The notes under the pieces are model-generated. The model saw nothing but the letters and a program-made list of their open reading frames with translations. It had not been told where the DNA came from and searched no databases. Source: Moringa oleifera (Eukaryota; Streptophyta; Magnoliopsida; Brassicales; Moringaceae). Taken from it: a DNA stretch of 64,000 bases. Made by a program: the position numbers and the translations under genes. Location: the NCBI GenBank assembly GCA_021397835.1, contig JAJFZO010000579.1:1193001-1257000 (forward strand). Reading direction: 5' to 3'. Of the stretch, positions 38,776 to 50,699 are shown one piece after another. The stretch's first letter is position 1; the number at the start of each line of letters is the position of its first letter.

Positions 38776-39003
38776 TGTTGAATTGCTGTGTTTCGTTTTG
38801 GTGTTTGGGGTTTGATTTTAGTTTTTATTGATTGGGTGGCTGAAATTGGTTTGGATGTTTGTGCAGATCTGGTGAGATTAGATTAGGTTCTGAAGTAGAT
38901 CACTTTAGGGTTTTGTTTTCCCGTCATCGGGAATTGAATGCATCATTTCTTCTAGGCCGCTGTGTTGCTGAGGAACTTGTTGCGGTTTTGATCTCGTTAA
39001 GTG

Positions 39004-39834
39004 ATGTCGCTGTTGCCAAAGAGTGATTCAATCCAAATCCAAATTCGCGAGGTGTGGAATGACAATCTGGAGGAAGAATTCGCTTTGATCCGTGATATTG
39101 TCGATAATTACCCTTATGTTGCAATGGATACTGAGTTTCCAGGCATTGTATTGCGTCCTGTGGGCAATTTCAAGAATAGTTACGACTATCATTACCAAAC
39201 CTTGAAGGATAATGTTGATATGTTGAAGTTGATTCAACTGGGTCTCACCTTTTCAGATGAGGAAGGGAACTTGCCGCCCAGTGGGAAGGACAAGTATTGT
39301 ATTTGGCAGTTCAATTTCCGTGAATTCAATGTCAATGAGGATGTCTTTGCCAATGACTCTATTGAGCTTTTGAGACAAAGCGGGATCGATTTCAAGAAGA
39401 ACAACGAGAAAGGTATTGATGCAACAAAGTTTGGTGAGCTTTTGATGTCATCAGGCATTGTTTTGAATGATAGTGTGCATTGGGTTACTTTTCATAGTGG
39501 GTATGATTTTGGTTACTTGCTGAAGCTCTTGACCTGCCAAAATTTGCCTGATACACAAGCTGGGTTTTTCAATTTGATCAATATGTACTTTCCTACTGTG
39601 TATGACATCAAGCACTTGATGAAGTTCTGCAATAGTCTGCATGGTGGATTGAACAAGCTTGCAGAGTTGTTGGAAGTCGAGAGAGTTGGTGTTTGTCATC
39701 AAGCGGGTTCTGATAGTTTGCTCACATCTTGTACATTCAGGAAGTTAAAAGAAAATTTCTTTAGCGGTTCTTTGGAAAAATACGCAGGTGTGTTGTATGG
39801 TTTAGGTGTTGAGAATGGACAGAATACTCATTGA
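39004..39834 (+). CDS. CAF1: CCR4-NOT complex deadenylase CAF1 (POP2 family)
   Basis: Catalytic 3'–5' exoribonuclease of the CCR4-NOT complex that shortens mRNA poly(A) tails. A single uninterrupted exon gives 276 residues, the usual length. ATG at 39004 is the start because TAA lies in frame at 38998. The DEDDh active site is complete: D42 and E44 (AMDTEFPG), D168 ([10 protein letters not shown]), H232 and D237 ([10 protein letters not shown]). Other family blocks are [29 protein letters not shown] and [11 protein letters not shown]. It resembles the Arabidopsis CAF1-6/7 type ([10 protein letters not shown] start), more than the short stress-induced CAF1a/b forms (inference from memory of the families). 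The leader appears spliced, the coding part is not. Nothing suggests it is damaged. Confidence 0.95.
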   Translation: MSLLPKSDSIQIQIREVWNDNLEEEFALIRDIVDNYPYVAMDTEFPGIVLRPVGNFKNSYDYHYQTLKDNVDMLKLIQLGLTFSDEEGNLPPSGKDKYCIWQFNFREFNVNEDVFANDSIELLRQSGIDFKKNNEKGIDATKFGELLMSSGIVLNDSVHWVTFHSGYDFGYLLKLLTCQNLPDTQAGFFNLINMYFPTVYDIKHLMKFCNSLHGGLNKLAELLEVERVGVCHQAGSDSLLTSCTFRKLKENFFSGSLEKYAGVLYGLGVENGQNTH

Positions 39835-40624
39835 AAGTGAAAATAATAATTTTTTTTTGAAAAAATTATGGTTAGAAATCTGTTTATTCTACAACATGAG
39901 TGTGCCTTACATACACACTTGCTTGTACACTTTTGGCAACAAGTTTCTCAATTTATGATATTTTCTTATATTTATTCCTTTCCTTTTTCCTTGGAATTGT
40001 CAAATTGGTCAGATCCTGCATTGGAAATTCTCATGGCTTGGATCTCTTACTGCCTTTAAGTTAACATAGAACAAAAAATAGATATGGGGGAAGGGTTTTT
40101 TGTAGGATGGGTCTTTATACACTTGAACACAATATTTGCAACTATTACAATCTATAAGCTGCTAATCAAATGTTTGTTGCGAATTTTCATGGCTTCACTG
40201 TCCTTTTTTTTTTTTCTATCAATGATCAGGAGGCTTAATCATTGATTGATATCTCTCTGGAGGATAGGTGATTGCTTTTTTTAGAGGGAGTTATTGTGAA
40301 ATGGGTTCACTGTTAAATGACAATTCATGAAAGAAATTTTATTTGTGTTTTCTTTTATATCTGCTCCTTAGTAATGTTAATATAACTTATTTCTCATTTC
40401 AGCTCTTCCCACCGGAAGTTTACTTCTCATGATTCATGTTATATTCTTTTAATTAGTTTCAGATTTGAATAATTGCAGTCTTTCAGGTGTCTCTTGGAAG
40501 AGCCTTATCTGTATATTTTATCTGGTCCATGATGGGTGGATGTTTTATATGAGAGTGTACTTTGTGTTTTTCTTTTGACAGATTTTAGTACAATATACAT
40601 TTTTAGCTTTTCATCCACATTCAG

Positions 40625-40907
40625 GTGAATAAAGAACAGCCTTTATTATTTATAGCTCTAGTGAAGAAATATCAAGATCTTAGAGGACATCCAGGAGCAA
40701 TAAGTTTGCTGCATTCTTTAGTTACTTCTGGTATTGGTTATGCTAATATCCTTAGTGTGATTTTCATGAAAATTTTCTATTACCTCCTCAATGAGTTTCT
40801 TCTCTTTTATGTTTTCTTTACTCTTAAATCAATTTGCAGTTGAGCATTTGACAGGATCTTGTTGTAAATATCCTGTTGAGAAGCAAAGATCTTTATCAGG
40901 GTCCTGA
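40625..40907 (+). CDS. Two exon-like segments of an unrecognised protein C-terminus
   Basis: Segment 40625..40754 follows TTCAG and reads VNKEQPLLFIALVKKYQDLR and on to SGIGYANIL. Segment 40840..40907 follows TTTGCAG and reads EHLTGSCCKYPVEKQRS up to TGA. The 85-base interval has GT and AG ends and the phases match (1 then 2), giving 65 residues in one frame. I do not recognise the family. No start or upstream exon was found between the CAF1 stop codon and 40625. It may be the tail of a truncated or duplicated gene, an alternative 3' extension of the CAF1 transcript, or chance. Confidence 0.3.
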
Positions 40908-41228
40908 AATCTGTCACTGTTGAGGAAAAACTAGTGCAAATTTTCTCAAAAGCAAGAATAATAATGGCAGGATGTCGAGTTATACCATTAAGAAACAAAG
41001 CTAGACTTCTGTATTTATTGTTGAGATGTTTTATCTAGGTGTAAAAGTTATTAGCTTTTATGATTCTAAGTGGCACTCAATTTGATAGAGTTGGCACAAT
41101 TGTTTTAAAGTTATGCAGTGTGGAAGGTTAAATTCATTGTCCGAGGTCTGACTGTTGGGAGAATACTGCTCTTTCAATTTTCATTGTCGTGTTAGACTTC
41201 TGCTTTCATGTAAGATTTTGTCACGGCT

Positions 41229-41286
41229 GGCTACTTTGTGCTCTTTTATTGTCATGGTTGGCTACTCTGCGCTCTTTTATTGTCAT
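41229..41286. repeat. 31-bp tandem duplication
   Basis: GGCTACTTTGTGCTCTTTTA (41229) and GGCTACTCTGCGCTCTTTTA (41260) begin two adjacent units, each running on to TTGTCATG. Confidence 0.8.
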
Positions 41287-41495
41287 GTTAAACATCCAAG
41301 AGTTCAACTCATGGGTTCTAATTACCATGTTGAATTGGGGCTCTCCAAACTCTAAAACAACTCCTTTTTTATTTCATTAGGAAGAGGCACGAAAAACTGT
41401 TAAATATCATGAATGAAGATTCTTTCACTAGATATTTTTACTTTCTTTTGTATGAATGCTGATTAATTTTGACTTTTTTCATTTTTCAAAGAACA

Positions 41496-41660
41496 ATTTT
41501 AACTTTAGATCAATTTAAACACGAGAAATTTAAATTTGTTTTCATAACTTCAGCATGCATATTGATCTTAGATTGATGATTTTAACTTTTGATCAATTTA
41601 AACATGAGAAATTTAAATTTGTTTTCGTAACTTCAAGTGCATATCGATCTTAGATTGAAC
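41496..41660. repeat. 83-bp tandem duplication
   Basis: Units starting TTTAACTTTAGATCAATTTA (41498) and TTTAACTTTTGATCAATTTA (41581) stay alike over their length, through to GATCTTAGATTGA, with a few substitutions and small indels. Confidence 0.85.
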
Positions 41661-43594
41661 TACCTTTTGTGTTTAACATGATAATTCATCTCATTTTACT
41701 TGTGGCATCTATGTTATACTGCAAAAAGTGTATATAACTCTTTATTTTATTTGATAATAATAATAATAATAATAGTAATTCAGAACAACTGCTTGACACT
41801 ATAGGCTAAGTGATGAACTAAATAAAATGTTTGCACTCAAGGATCTCGGACCAAAACCAGACTATTCGAATTCATGCTTGTAAAAAGCATATTGAAATCA
41901 ATATAAACTTCATGAGATACATAAAAAAATTGAATTTCAATTATGTCATCATATGATCTAGCAGTCCATTGTCTTAGGAAAGCTGGATCACATTATCAAT
42001 TCTAATTTCTTCAAGGCAAACTCGGTGTAATTCAACCAGCCATGGAATGTCAAAGCTAGAAACTCCAATTGATATTTGGCATTAATTATGTAGTTAGCCT
42101 ATCCGTTAAGATACCTATTATACTGTTTAACAGATACCAAACAAAGGTCAGTCACCAATAAAGTCATTGGCTTGAGCTGACCGCTCTCCTATCGCCCAGG
42201 GCCATGGAGATTCTCTCGTGGCTTTGGGACACAAAAATAAGGAATCCAACAGCTTGCAGGTCAAGCTAGGACACAACACTACAGTTACCTAATCAGGAGT
42301 TCCAGGGTAGTTTCCACCATCACTCTTGTAAGGATCAAGTTCAAAGCAAACTGAGCACCTAAAATTAAAATTCTGGGTAAGTCATCGGCTTTAAGCATAT
42401 TCTACAGTAGTCAGCCAAACGCATTAGGAAGGTCAGTTCAGTTGCTGAGCTTTCTTTTTAACTATGGGGATCCCTCAAGCTGCTAGGTGTCCACACATCA
42501 GAAAAGAAAAAAGCATTTTCAACAAATCAAGAATGGTAAGGAAAACAGAAGGACAACAGAACCCAATATTAAGATGATGAAACTGCAGTCATCTTTGACA
42601 TTTGCTTCATAAACATGGAAGTTTGAAATTATTCAAAGCCGAGCAAGTCAGATTTTTCAACAAACTCTGCAGCATCTACCTACATGATACAACTTAGGGG
42701 AAAAGAAAGTTCAGCAGATACACGGTCCAAATCCCTAGTTCCATCAGTTACATTTTTCTTCTTTCTCTCTTCCTGCACGACAAAGCAATTAAAATTTCAT
42801 AAGTAAGCACCAGTTGTGAAACTAAACAAGTTTGTACATGTGTTCACATATTCAATGCACAGTATCACATTCCTCCATAATTTCAGTTCAAGTTCTCAAT
42901 TGTTAAACACTAACCCCCACCCCTTTAGCCCCACAGCGCAAAAATATAAAGCATGAAAGGGAAGAAGGAAAAATGAATTCACAAAGGTTTTAGTTGACAA
43001 TATCTTCTTTTTTTTTTTCTAAGTGCTGGGAGGGGTTGTTGATAAGGCAAGAAGAGTTGGTGGTTGTTTCTAATTTCCATGATAATATTTGAGTGCAAAA
43101 AATTAATAAATAAATAAAATTTAAACATGAATAATTCATATTGAGATAAAAGGGAAAGCACAACCAAAGCAAACAGAAACAACCTTGCCTGTAGAAATTC
43201 ATACAAAACAGCTCCTCAACTCATGACATGAAAAACCAGAATGCCAAAATGGTTGACTTTTTGTTGTCCCAATTAGCAACTTAACCTACCAACTACTAAT
43301 TTCTGTCCCAGACATCCTATATACACCCCTAGTACAGTGGCACAACAGCAATGTCCTGCATACAGCAGTGATGCTCTAATATTCCTTTGACGTGCAAATT
43401 AATGAATTGCATACACAATATACAAAGGTTCTGCCAAATAAAACAAAAACACACATGCATAAACCCTTGGGTTAACCAATCTTTAATGGGTCTAAAACCA
43501 TTAGCATACATTACAGGCAATAGTACTGACATTAATACTGAAAGATAAACAAAAAGATCATTTCGCCATGCAAGTTCCCCCCTATATTATGACC

Positions 43595-44015
43595 CATACT
43601 GATATGGGATTTGTAAAAGGAAATAAAGAGTTGAACAGGAGAAATTGAGAGAAGAAATCAGGAAGAAATACAGGAGATGAGAAAGAAGAAAGCAAGGGGG
43701 GGGAAACAATAGTAAAATTCTATTGATTAGCATAACAATGTGGACCATAAAATAATAAAAAACAGAAACAAACTAGTCTCATTTTCTTCTAGTTACTGTG
43801 ATTTTGAGAAAGTTTCCTTATGTTATGCATTTAGTTTTTTTTTTTTTTTTAACCTAAAATTTGGTTAGATTGTTACAAGGCAATAGAATTTCAATATTAT
43901 TTCTCCCTCTTACTTTTTTCTCATATCCTTCTCTATTTCTTCTCTCAATTTTTTGTTATTTCTTGTCTCTTGTTTAATTATTTCATTCCTTTTTCAAACC
44001 TATGGCAATTTGGAC
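43595..44015. repeat. Long imperfect inverted repeat, arms about 147 bp
   Basis: Left arm 43595–43741 and right arm 43869–44015 are reverse complements with substitutions and small indels. For example ATTGAGAGAAGAAATCAGGA (left) pairs with CTATTTCTTCTCTCAAT (right), and AATTCTATTG with CAATAGAATT. The loop is about 127 bases. A second pair (43757–43822 with about 44035–44112) is also inverted but interleaved with the first. Confidence 0.75.
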
Positions 44016-44032
44016 AGACTTTTTCCTAGTTT

Positions 44033-44071
44033 CTTATTTGATTTTGGGAATGTTTCCTAAAATCAAATAAG
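44033..44071. repeat. Short hairpin with 16-bp arms
   Basis: CTTATTTGATTTTGGG and CCTAAAATCAAATAAG pair with one mismatch around a seven-base loop. It sits at the edge of the long inverted repeat. Confidence 0.85.
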
Positions 44072-45930
44072 AAAACCAGAAGAAAATGATTCCTAGTTTA
44101 TTTCTGCTTTTACACCTAAAATAAGTTTTGAATTTTGATTGGTGATCTGTATCACATACCTTTAGCTAATCTAAAGCTTAATGCAAGATCACTCAACTTG
44201 GACTTTTTTTGTTGGTCATCATGTTAGGTCAATTCTTGTACAGACAACCCCCCTAGGATTTTCACCTTCTAGATTTGTCATAGGCGAGTTTCTAAAATAT
44301 ATGAATTCCTTTTGTTGTTTTCTTTTATTATAGTACTTTTTATTATTTTACGAATTCTTAGAGGTGAAATAATAAATTATATGAAATATGATATGTATTC
44401 TAATCATGCTTCTAATAGTAGATTATTTAAATGGATGAACCAATTAATAATAAGAAAATTTGGAGAATAAGTATCAAATGTTAACTACATCTTTTTTTAA
44501 AGTGGTATTAGTAAATATTGTCCCACTACTTACTAAGATTGCTAGAGTTATAAGGACCAAATTGAAAGAACAAAATAAAAGATCCTTTGAGATCTCTCTC
44601 CAATCTCCATTGTATATGTGCATGTACATGGTGACGATACTTGTGTAGATGCCCCCACAGTTTTCGCAAATTGAACTAAGTTCTTGACATTTCAATTTGG
44701 TTATTTTAGTTCTTCAACTTCAATCTATCGCAATCCGGTCATTATCTATGTTATGAAGTACTCTTTGCAGTAAACATTGTACTCAGGGAATAGATTTTCA
44801 CAAGTTAGAAATTCAGGAACTAAATTGTTCAGATTGAAACTCTACAGACTCGGACTGCAATCTACAAAACCACCAACATTTGCACAATTTGCCTTATATT
44901 GGGAGAGAATCAATTTACGCCTGCTTTCTTTTAATAAAACAATAAAAACACCAAGTTTGAAGCCTAAATTATATGGAAGAGGTAAATTTTAGAGAACAAG
45001 AATCATTGAAAAGATAAGCATGTGCACTTTTTAAATTCAATGGTCTAAAATATTAGGGTTAGACTTATGCAGAAGAATTCAGACAGCTCTGTTTCAGTAG
45101 ATGGTATAAATTGGGAATTGTCCCTTTGTTTTTGTCTCATTAGGATCTTGTTACCGAAAAATCACCAGCCTACAAACTTGATAAAAGCACATCAATTTGC
45201 AAATATTATGTATTTGAAATGATAACATCAACTATATTCTTGACTTAGGTTTCCTTTCATGAAATGCTTCACTAACCCCCAAAAAAGAAACAAAAGGACA
45301 CTTGAAACGATGAAAACAAAATCAACTTAAGATGTTCCAACCAATAACCAGGCTGAAAAAAGAATAAAGGTCATTAAATCCCATAAAAGTGCAGCTAAGT
45401 ATTGCAGATAGATGTCTCAAATGGATCAGGATGCAGAAGTGTCAGGATAATCAAAGCATGTCTTACTACTAGGGGATACACCAATTTATCGTCCCTGGTA
45501 TATGAAGAAATTTTCATAAGATAAGGTTTAACTGGAAAATGAAATTACTAACGCAAAGATTTATCAACACTACAATTCATCCACGTAAATGATAAGTTCT
45601 TGACATCACAGACAACATTTCTCTGGTTTTCAACATAGGGAAAAACTAAAAAGGTCAATAAGACATAAAAGCAAACACCCATACTTCTGGCAGACATTTT
45701 CAATTAAGTTTCTAATGTTTATCACAATACGAAAGGCCTATTGGCCTCCATAGATAGCTGGGAAGTCAATAACAAAGGTCCAGCAGCTTTCCGACATATT
45801 TGACAAGGCAATGACAAGAATATACATTTCCAGGATTAAGAAATCGGCAGAAACTTCCTCTCATCTCTGATCAAGAAGCCAGCACAGAAATTGAACATCA
45901 AAATAAAGACTACGAAGACAAACCTTAGCA

Positions 45931-48900
45931 TCAAGCTCTCTTGCGCTTCAGTGCTTTGATAGTTTTGAAAATAAAACTGATGACCTCCTTTAGCGTGGCT
46001 TTCCTTCCTTCTTTAAAGTTCCAGATCTCAGATACGACATACCTACCACTGGGATTATACTCATTCAACTCTTTCAAAGCTGTTACCACTGCCCCATATA
46101 TTTCATCTCCCCATTCCAGTTTGAGATTTTGTAGCTTTTCATCTTCTTCATTCACTATTTCCTGCATCAAGCAGTGTTACCATGTTTAATTGATCTTCCA
46201 GCCATTCACTGAATTTCTTCAAGCGAAAAATTGATTAAGTCAAACAATAGCACAACATTTTAAGTGTCTTTGTGAGAAGAAAGATAAGATCTGGCCTAAT
46301 CCTGAAATCAAGAGAAAGACCAAAAATAACCAAGAATATCAACAACTCCTGACCAAGCTAAGTATGCAACATAGGTAAATACATTTTTATATATCAATCT
46401 CATTTCTATATATCATAAGAGGTTAATGTATGCACACATATCTTAGCAACTCATATCATTAAACAACTTCCTTGAACAATTTACATGTTTGCAAGCCAAG
46501 ACCAACTCATACATAGAGCAAAAGTATCATATGCATCAACGACAAGCATAATGGAACACATGAGAACAAAGTGAGTTGAGAGCAAGAAGCAAACTGTATA
46601 CCTCAGAAGAGTCTCCAACAGTTATGATTTTGAAGGGATGCCACCCTGGATCCTTCAGATTCTCCTGCCACTGGGAGCAAAGAGTGAGCACCTTCAACTC
46701 TGCTTCTTGAGGACTGAATTTCTGCTTCCAAGTAGTCTGGAAAGACTTTGGATCAATTTCTCCCATTCTTTTTATTCCAATGTTAGTGCGGTTACCCAGC
46801 AAATCAGTCAACCCCTGGATATAAATAATTTCAGGAGTTAATTGGCTATCTATCATCCAGCAAATATCCAACAAAAATCAATACAATACTCTTTAAATAG
46901 AATACTGACAAGAGCCAAGTGCAGCTGTGTAGCTGGTGCTGATTCCTATTGTCAAATCCAATGTATTAGGAAGATCCCAACTATTACTATGCTGTTACTT
47001 GGAATTTTCCATTGATTAGTTCACCTTTTGATAATGTACCTTCTCTCCTATCCACCAACATCCAAGGAAATTTCATGTCGGATCAACTGCCTAATCATCC
47101 AGTGTTCCTCTCAATTAAACACCTTGATCAGTGGTTTCTGAATACTATATGAAATAACAAACAATAGGTACAACTCAGAGATATTTATTACTATCTACAA
47201 CACTACAACTGCAAAACCATCTATGACAAAGAAACAAACACGTGTAGACAGAAATTCTATTGTGCAAACAGAATTCCAAAAAGACTAAACATAAGAAAAG
47301 CAGAAATACCGCAATTAACACTTTTCGTGCTTCTTGTAGCTCATCATTACTCTGGCGCTCCTTAACTATTAGAGCATGATTTAAAGACTCCATATCAGTC
47401 AAGTCCTCAGTCTTTTGTGCCAACTCTTCATTCATCTCTTTCATCTTCTTTTGTACTGCTGAATCATTTTCATCTCCAAGATACTTAATCACCTGTAATT
47501 TCCCTTTTAACTCTTCAATCTCCATTTCCAACTTCTGTTTAGCATCCAGCTGCTTTTCTAGTCTAAGTATCTTATTTAGGGCCTCTTCTTTCTCTCTCTG
47601 GAAATGCAAAAATCCCCATGAGTGCAAGCTAAAGAATTGTTATATAATAAACCGCTATAAATGTTAAGTTACAGTTACACCGACTGGCATACCTTTTGCT
47701 CCTCCACAAGTCTTAAGACATTCTCATCTGCCTTTTTCTGCTCCACGGAAGCCAAATGAAGTGAATTGTTTCTTACGTCATTCTAGGATGAAAGAGAAAA
47801 AAACATCATCAGTATCACATAACATAAATATAGGGAGAATTTTAAACTTACTATGAATGATTTAACAAATACAGAACCAGATTGACACTGGAATCTCAAA
47901 GTACATTCCTAGACTTAAAATTGAACAAGAATAATGCATAGGCATGACATATCATGTAAGAATGAATTATCTATCACTAATGGAGCATGGCAAAATATAA
48001 GAACATCAATCAGAGTGGTGACCCCAGATAATTGGACTATTGAGCTAACACTAAGATAACTAACAACATCAAGACATACATAGTGAAGGTTAGTAGATTC
48101 AATCGTTAAAAATTCAATTACTTATAATCAAGCATTACCTTTTTCTTCTCCTCATCAAGCTTTTGTCTCTCTCGCTCAGTTAGTGCTTCCCTTTTGTTCA
48201 ATTCTTTGCTCCAGCTATCAAGTTTTTTTTTCTTAGTCTCCAGTTCGTAACTCAACTTTTCCTGCTCTTCTAGGATCCTTCGGACATTATCACGTGCAAT
48301 CCGCTGCATCTTCCTTGTCTCTAATGAACAATTAACACATTATATAATGATAGTGTCAATAACTATTTTGAACTATATGTAAAGAAAGGTGAGTTATAAT
48401 GCTTGCATCACTATTCTGATTCAATCAGGCCACGACAATAATTCAAAACACAGAAAATATTTTAGGCCAGGTGTTTCCAGAAGATGAGCGATTAACTACT
48501 AAAATCAACCAAGAGGAATCAAAAGCTCAACTATTTCTTGAATGAGAGGAAGCAGACATTCAGGCTATTTGGAACAGCCCACATCACAGCTCTAATTGTG
48601 TAACATGCTTGGCCAGCTGTTAAAAGACCAGATATTTTTGCAGTCAAATTAATGCACATTTAACAAATCATTTGAAAATTGAAAAAGCAGATTCACATAG
48701 AGACTCACAGAACGACATAGATAGAAGAACAAACCTTCAACAAAAGCACAGTGTAGTTTGTCTTTCTCTTCAAGCATCCTACTTAATGACATGGTCTTCT
48801 CATTGTACTTGGACTGTAATTCATTCAAATTGTCTGTTGTCAGATCAATTTCACTGGCCAGATTTGCTAAGACATTGTTTCTATCTGCCTTTGCTTCATG

Positions 48901-49632
48901 GACAATATCAACAATGGTTCTTAATTTTCCTTCCCGACGGAGATACTCCCCTATTGGCCCCACAGAGTAATAATCGTCAGCACGTGCAAACCAGCCATAA
49001 ACATCCGAATCAGGATCAGTTTCCTGTAGATTCCAATTCCTTTTACCATGACACTCTGCTTCAAATGCTTTCTCAAAATCTGTTGCATTCATGAACCCGT
49101 TCCAATCATTATGGAACTTCACCATGGCCTGTGCAGGTAGTTTTTGTTCATTCCCAAACATGTGAATAGCCAAAGGTTTATATCTAGCAAATCTCTTCAT
49201 CCAGTAGTGACTCTCAAGCATATATTTTTTATCCTTTGGCTTAGGCACTATGTTAACTATGATTCCCATCCAAGGCCAAACATAAAGATCATGTCGCTCT
49301 GAAGTTTGATTCACAGGTTGCGGTACAACTGATCTTTGGATTTGATTTGATTCACTAGCAAGGTCGGTCTCCAAGTACTTTGCCAAGGCAAGGTGGTTTG
49401 CCTTTTGTTTTGCGCTTCTGTTGGCAGATCCTTTGCCCACTCCTGAAGCATGCTGAAGCAGTTCATTGTACTTGTAATCTTGTTTCTTTTTCCCAGCACA
49501 GAAGGGGCATCTTAAGTTCCCATTCACATTTACTTTGTACCTTCCAGTCCTCAGTTGTTCATATGGCTTGTCAACATAATCATTGATCTCAGACTCACTG
49601 ATATCTGACTCCTCTTCAGAACAGATATCCAT
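45931..49632 (-). CDS. FDM1: FACTOR OF DNA METHYLATION 1-like protein (XS/XH family)
   Basis: Nuclear double-stranded-RNA-binding factor of the IDN2/FDM group, acting in RNA-directed DNA methylation. Six coding exons: 49632..48735, 48320..48139, 47782..47693, 47597..47310, 46814..46602 and 46161..45931; 633 residues, matching FDM1-type proteins. Domains: acidic N-terminus MDICSEEESDISESEI; zf-XS finger (C42, C45, H61 and a later His near 80; LRCPFCAGKKKQDYKYNELL); XS domain about 115–245 (YVWPWMGIIVNIV … GWFARADDYYSVGPIGEYL); coiled coil about 250–480 (KKKKLDSWSKELNKREALTE); XH domain about 490–633 (IGIKRMGEID … LNEYNPSGRYVVSEIWNFKE). All junctions keep phase. The first coding exon begins exactly at ATG after CAG. 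The leader is separately spliced, with a donor at 50521. FDM1/2 are favoured over IDN2 by the MD start and sequence. Confidence 0.95.
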
Positions 49633-50635
49633 CTGATTGATAAAGAAACTGGTACAAAGGTTATAAATGCCCCAGCAACCTCTGAGCAGGCAAACTCACT
49701 TATTAGCAACTGCTAATTGAAGGGGAAAATTTAAAAAGATGTTAGCAGCAGGTTACAAGCACGATGCTCAAAGTATACTCTGATAAAGAAAGTTTTTCTT
49801 GAAAGAAATAATGACACAGGAAGAAATAACATGAATAGCAAGGATGCTTATTATACATTATCTTCAAATACAAATAACTTGGAAACAGGCAACAAAGTTC
49901 GTAGAAGTGACAGGACATTTGTAGTACAGAAATACAACAAAGTCTCCACCTGCAAAGAATCAAAGCTACCATCCATTGCTACCATATATCTCTTCTAGTT
50001 TATGCAATACTTATTTTTTGAACAAAAACTATAATTTAATTCTTGAAGAACTATAATTTAATCATAGAGAAACCAAAACAAGGCATAATAATACAAATAA
50101 CTCCAACCATTAACAAATAAGGCACTACACAAAGACATTATATATACTTTTTTAGACCCAAAATGCAATTTCCCTGATCATGTTCTCAGAGTATCTGGGA
50201 AAAAACCCATCCAAAAAAAATTAAATATTAAATACAAGGTTTTGTCAATGTTCCTCAAAATCCAACAAACAAATTACCTACATAACTGACCATCTAATTC
50301 CTTTTCCAACATAAGCTATTTCCCTAATATAACCAGATAATAAAACAATAAAAGCAAAACCATGACATACTCACTACACTCACTCTAAACCGGAAATGCA
50401 ACACTAGTTGAAGAAATGAAAACAAAGGATCTCGTACATTATCAATAATCACACATTATACACAATATCAAACAAGTCCCTACGCAGATTCTGGTGAGAC
50501 AAACAGCCGACAGAAACTTACAACAATTTAGACGGAGACAGATTTCTTCTTCTTCTTCCGGTCTGCTGATTAGAAAAAAGGGGTCACGAGCGAGCCCTAG
50601 TGGTAGAGTGCTACTGTAGGATGGCGATGGATCAG

Positions 50636-50642
50636 ATTTATA
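50636..50642 (-). promoter_or_regulatory. TATA box of FDM1-like gene
   Basis: TATAAAT on the minus strand. Transcription from about 50605 would include a first non-coding exon ending at 50522 before the donor GTAAGT. Confidence 0.55.
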
Positions 50643-50699
50643 AAGGCACTCGATCCCATCAAATTTTAATAAAACAGACACGAATTATACTTAATTAAA

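Larger units (their letters stand above)
40908..45930. other. Region between CAF1 and FDM1: flanks, repeats, no firm gene
   Basis: Composition here is less A/T-biased than the other spacers. It contains the tandem duplications and the long inverted repeat listed separately, plus an exon-like segment on the minus strand (42777–42690). The last kilobase or so is probably FDM1 3' UTR and flank. Confidence 0.45.

Noticed and set aside
39001..39003. GTG start for CAF1 three bases upstream
   Set aside because: Plant nuclear genes start at ATG, and ATG at 39004 gives the conserved [10 protein letters not shown].
48672..49094. 140-residue plus-strand open frame within FDM1
   Set aside because: It is antisense to the XS-domain exon and matches no family.
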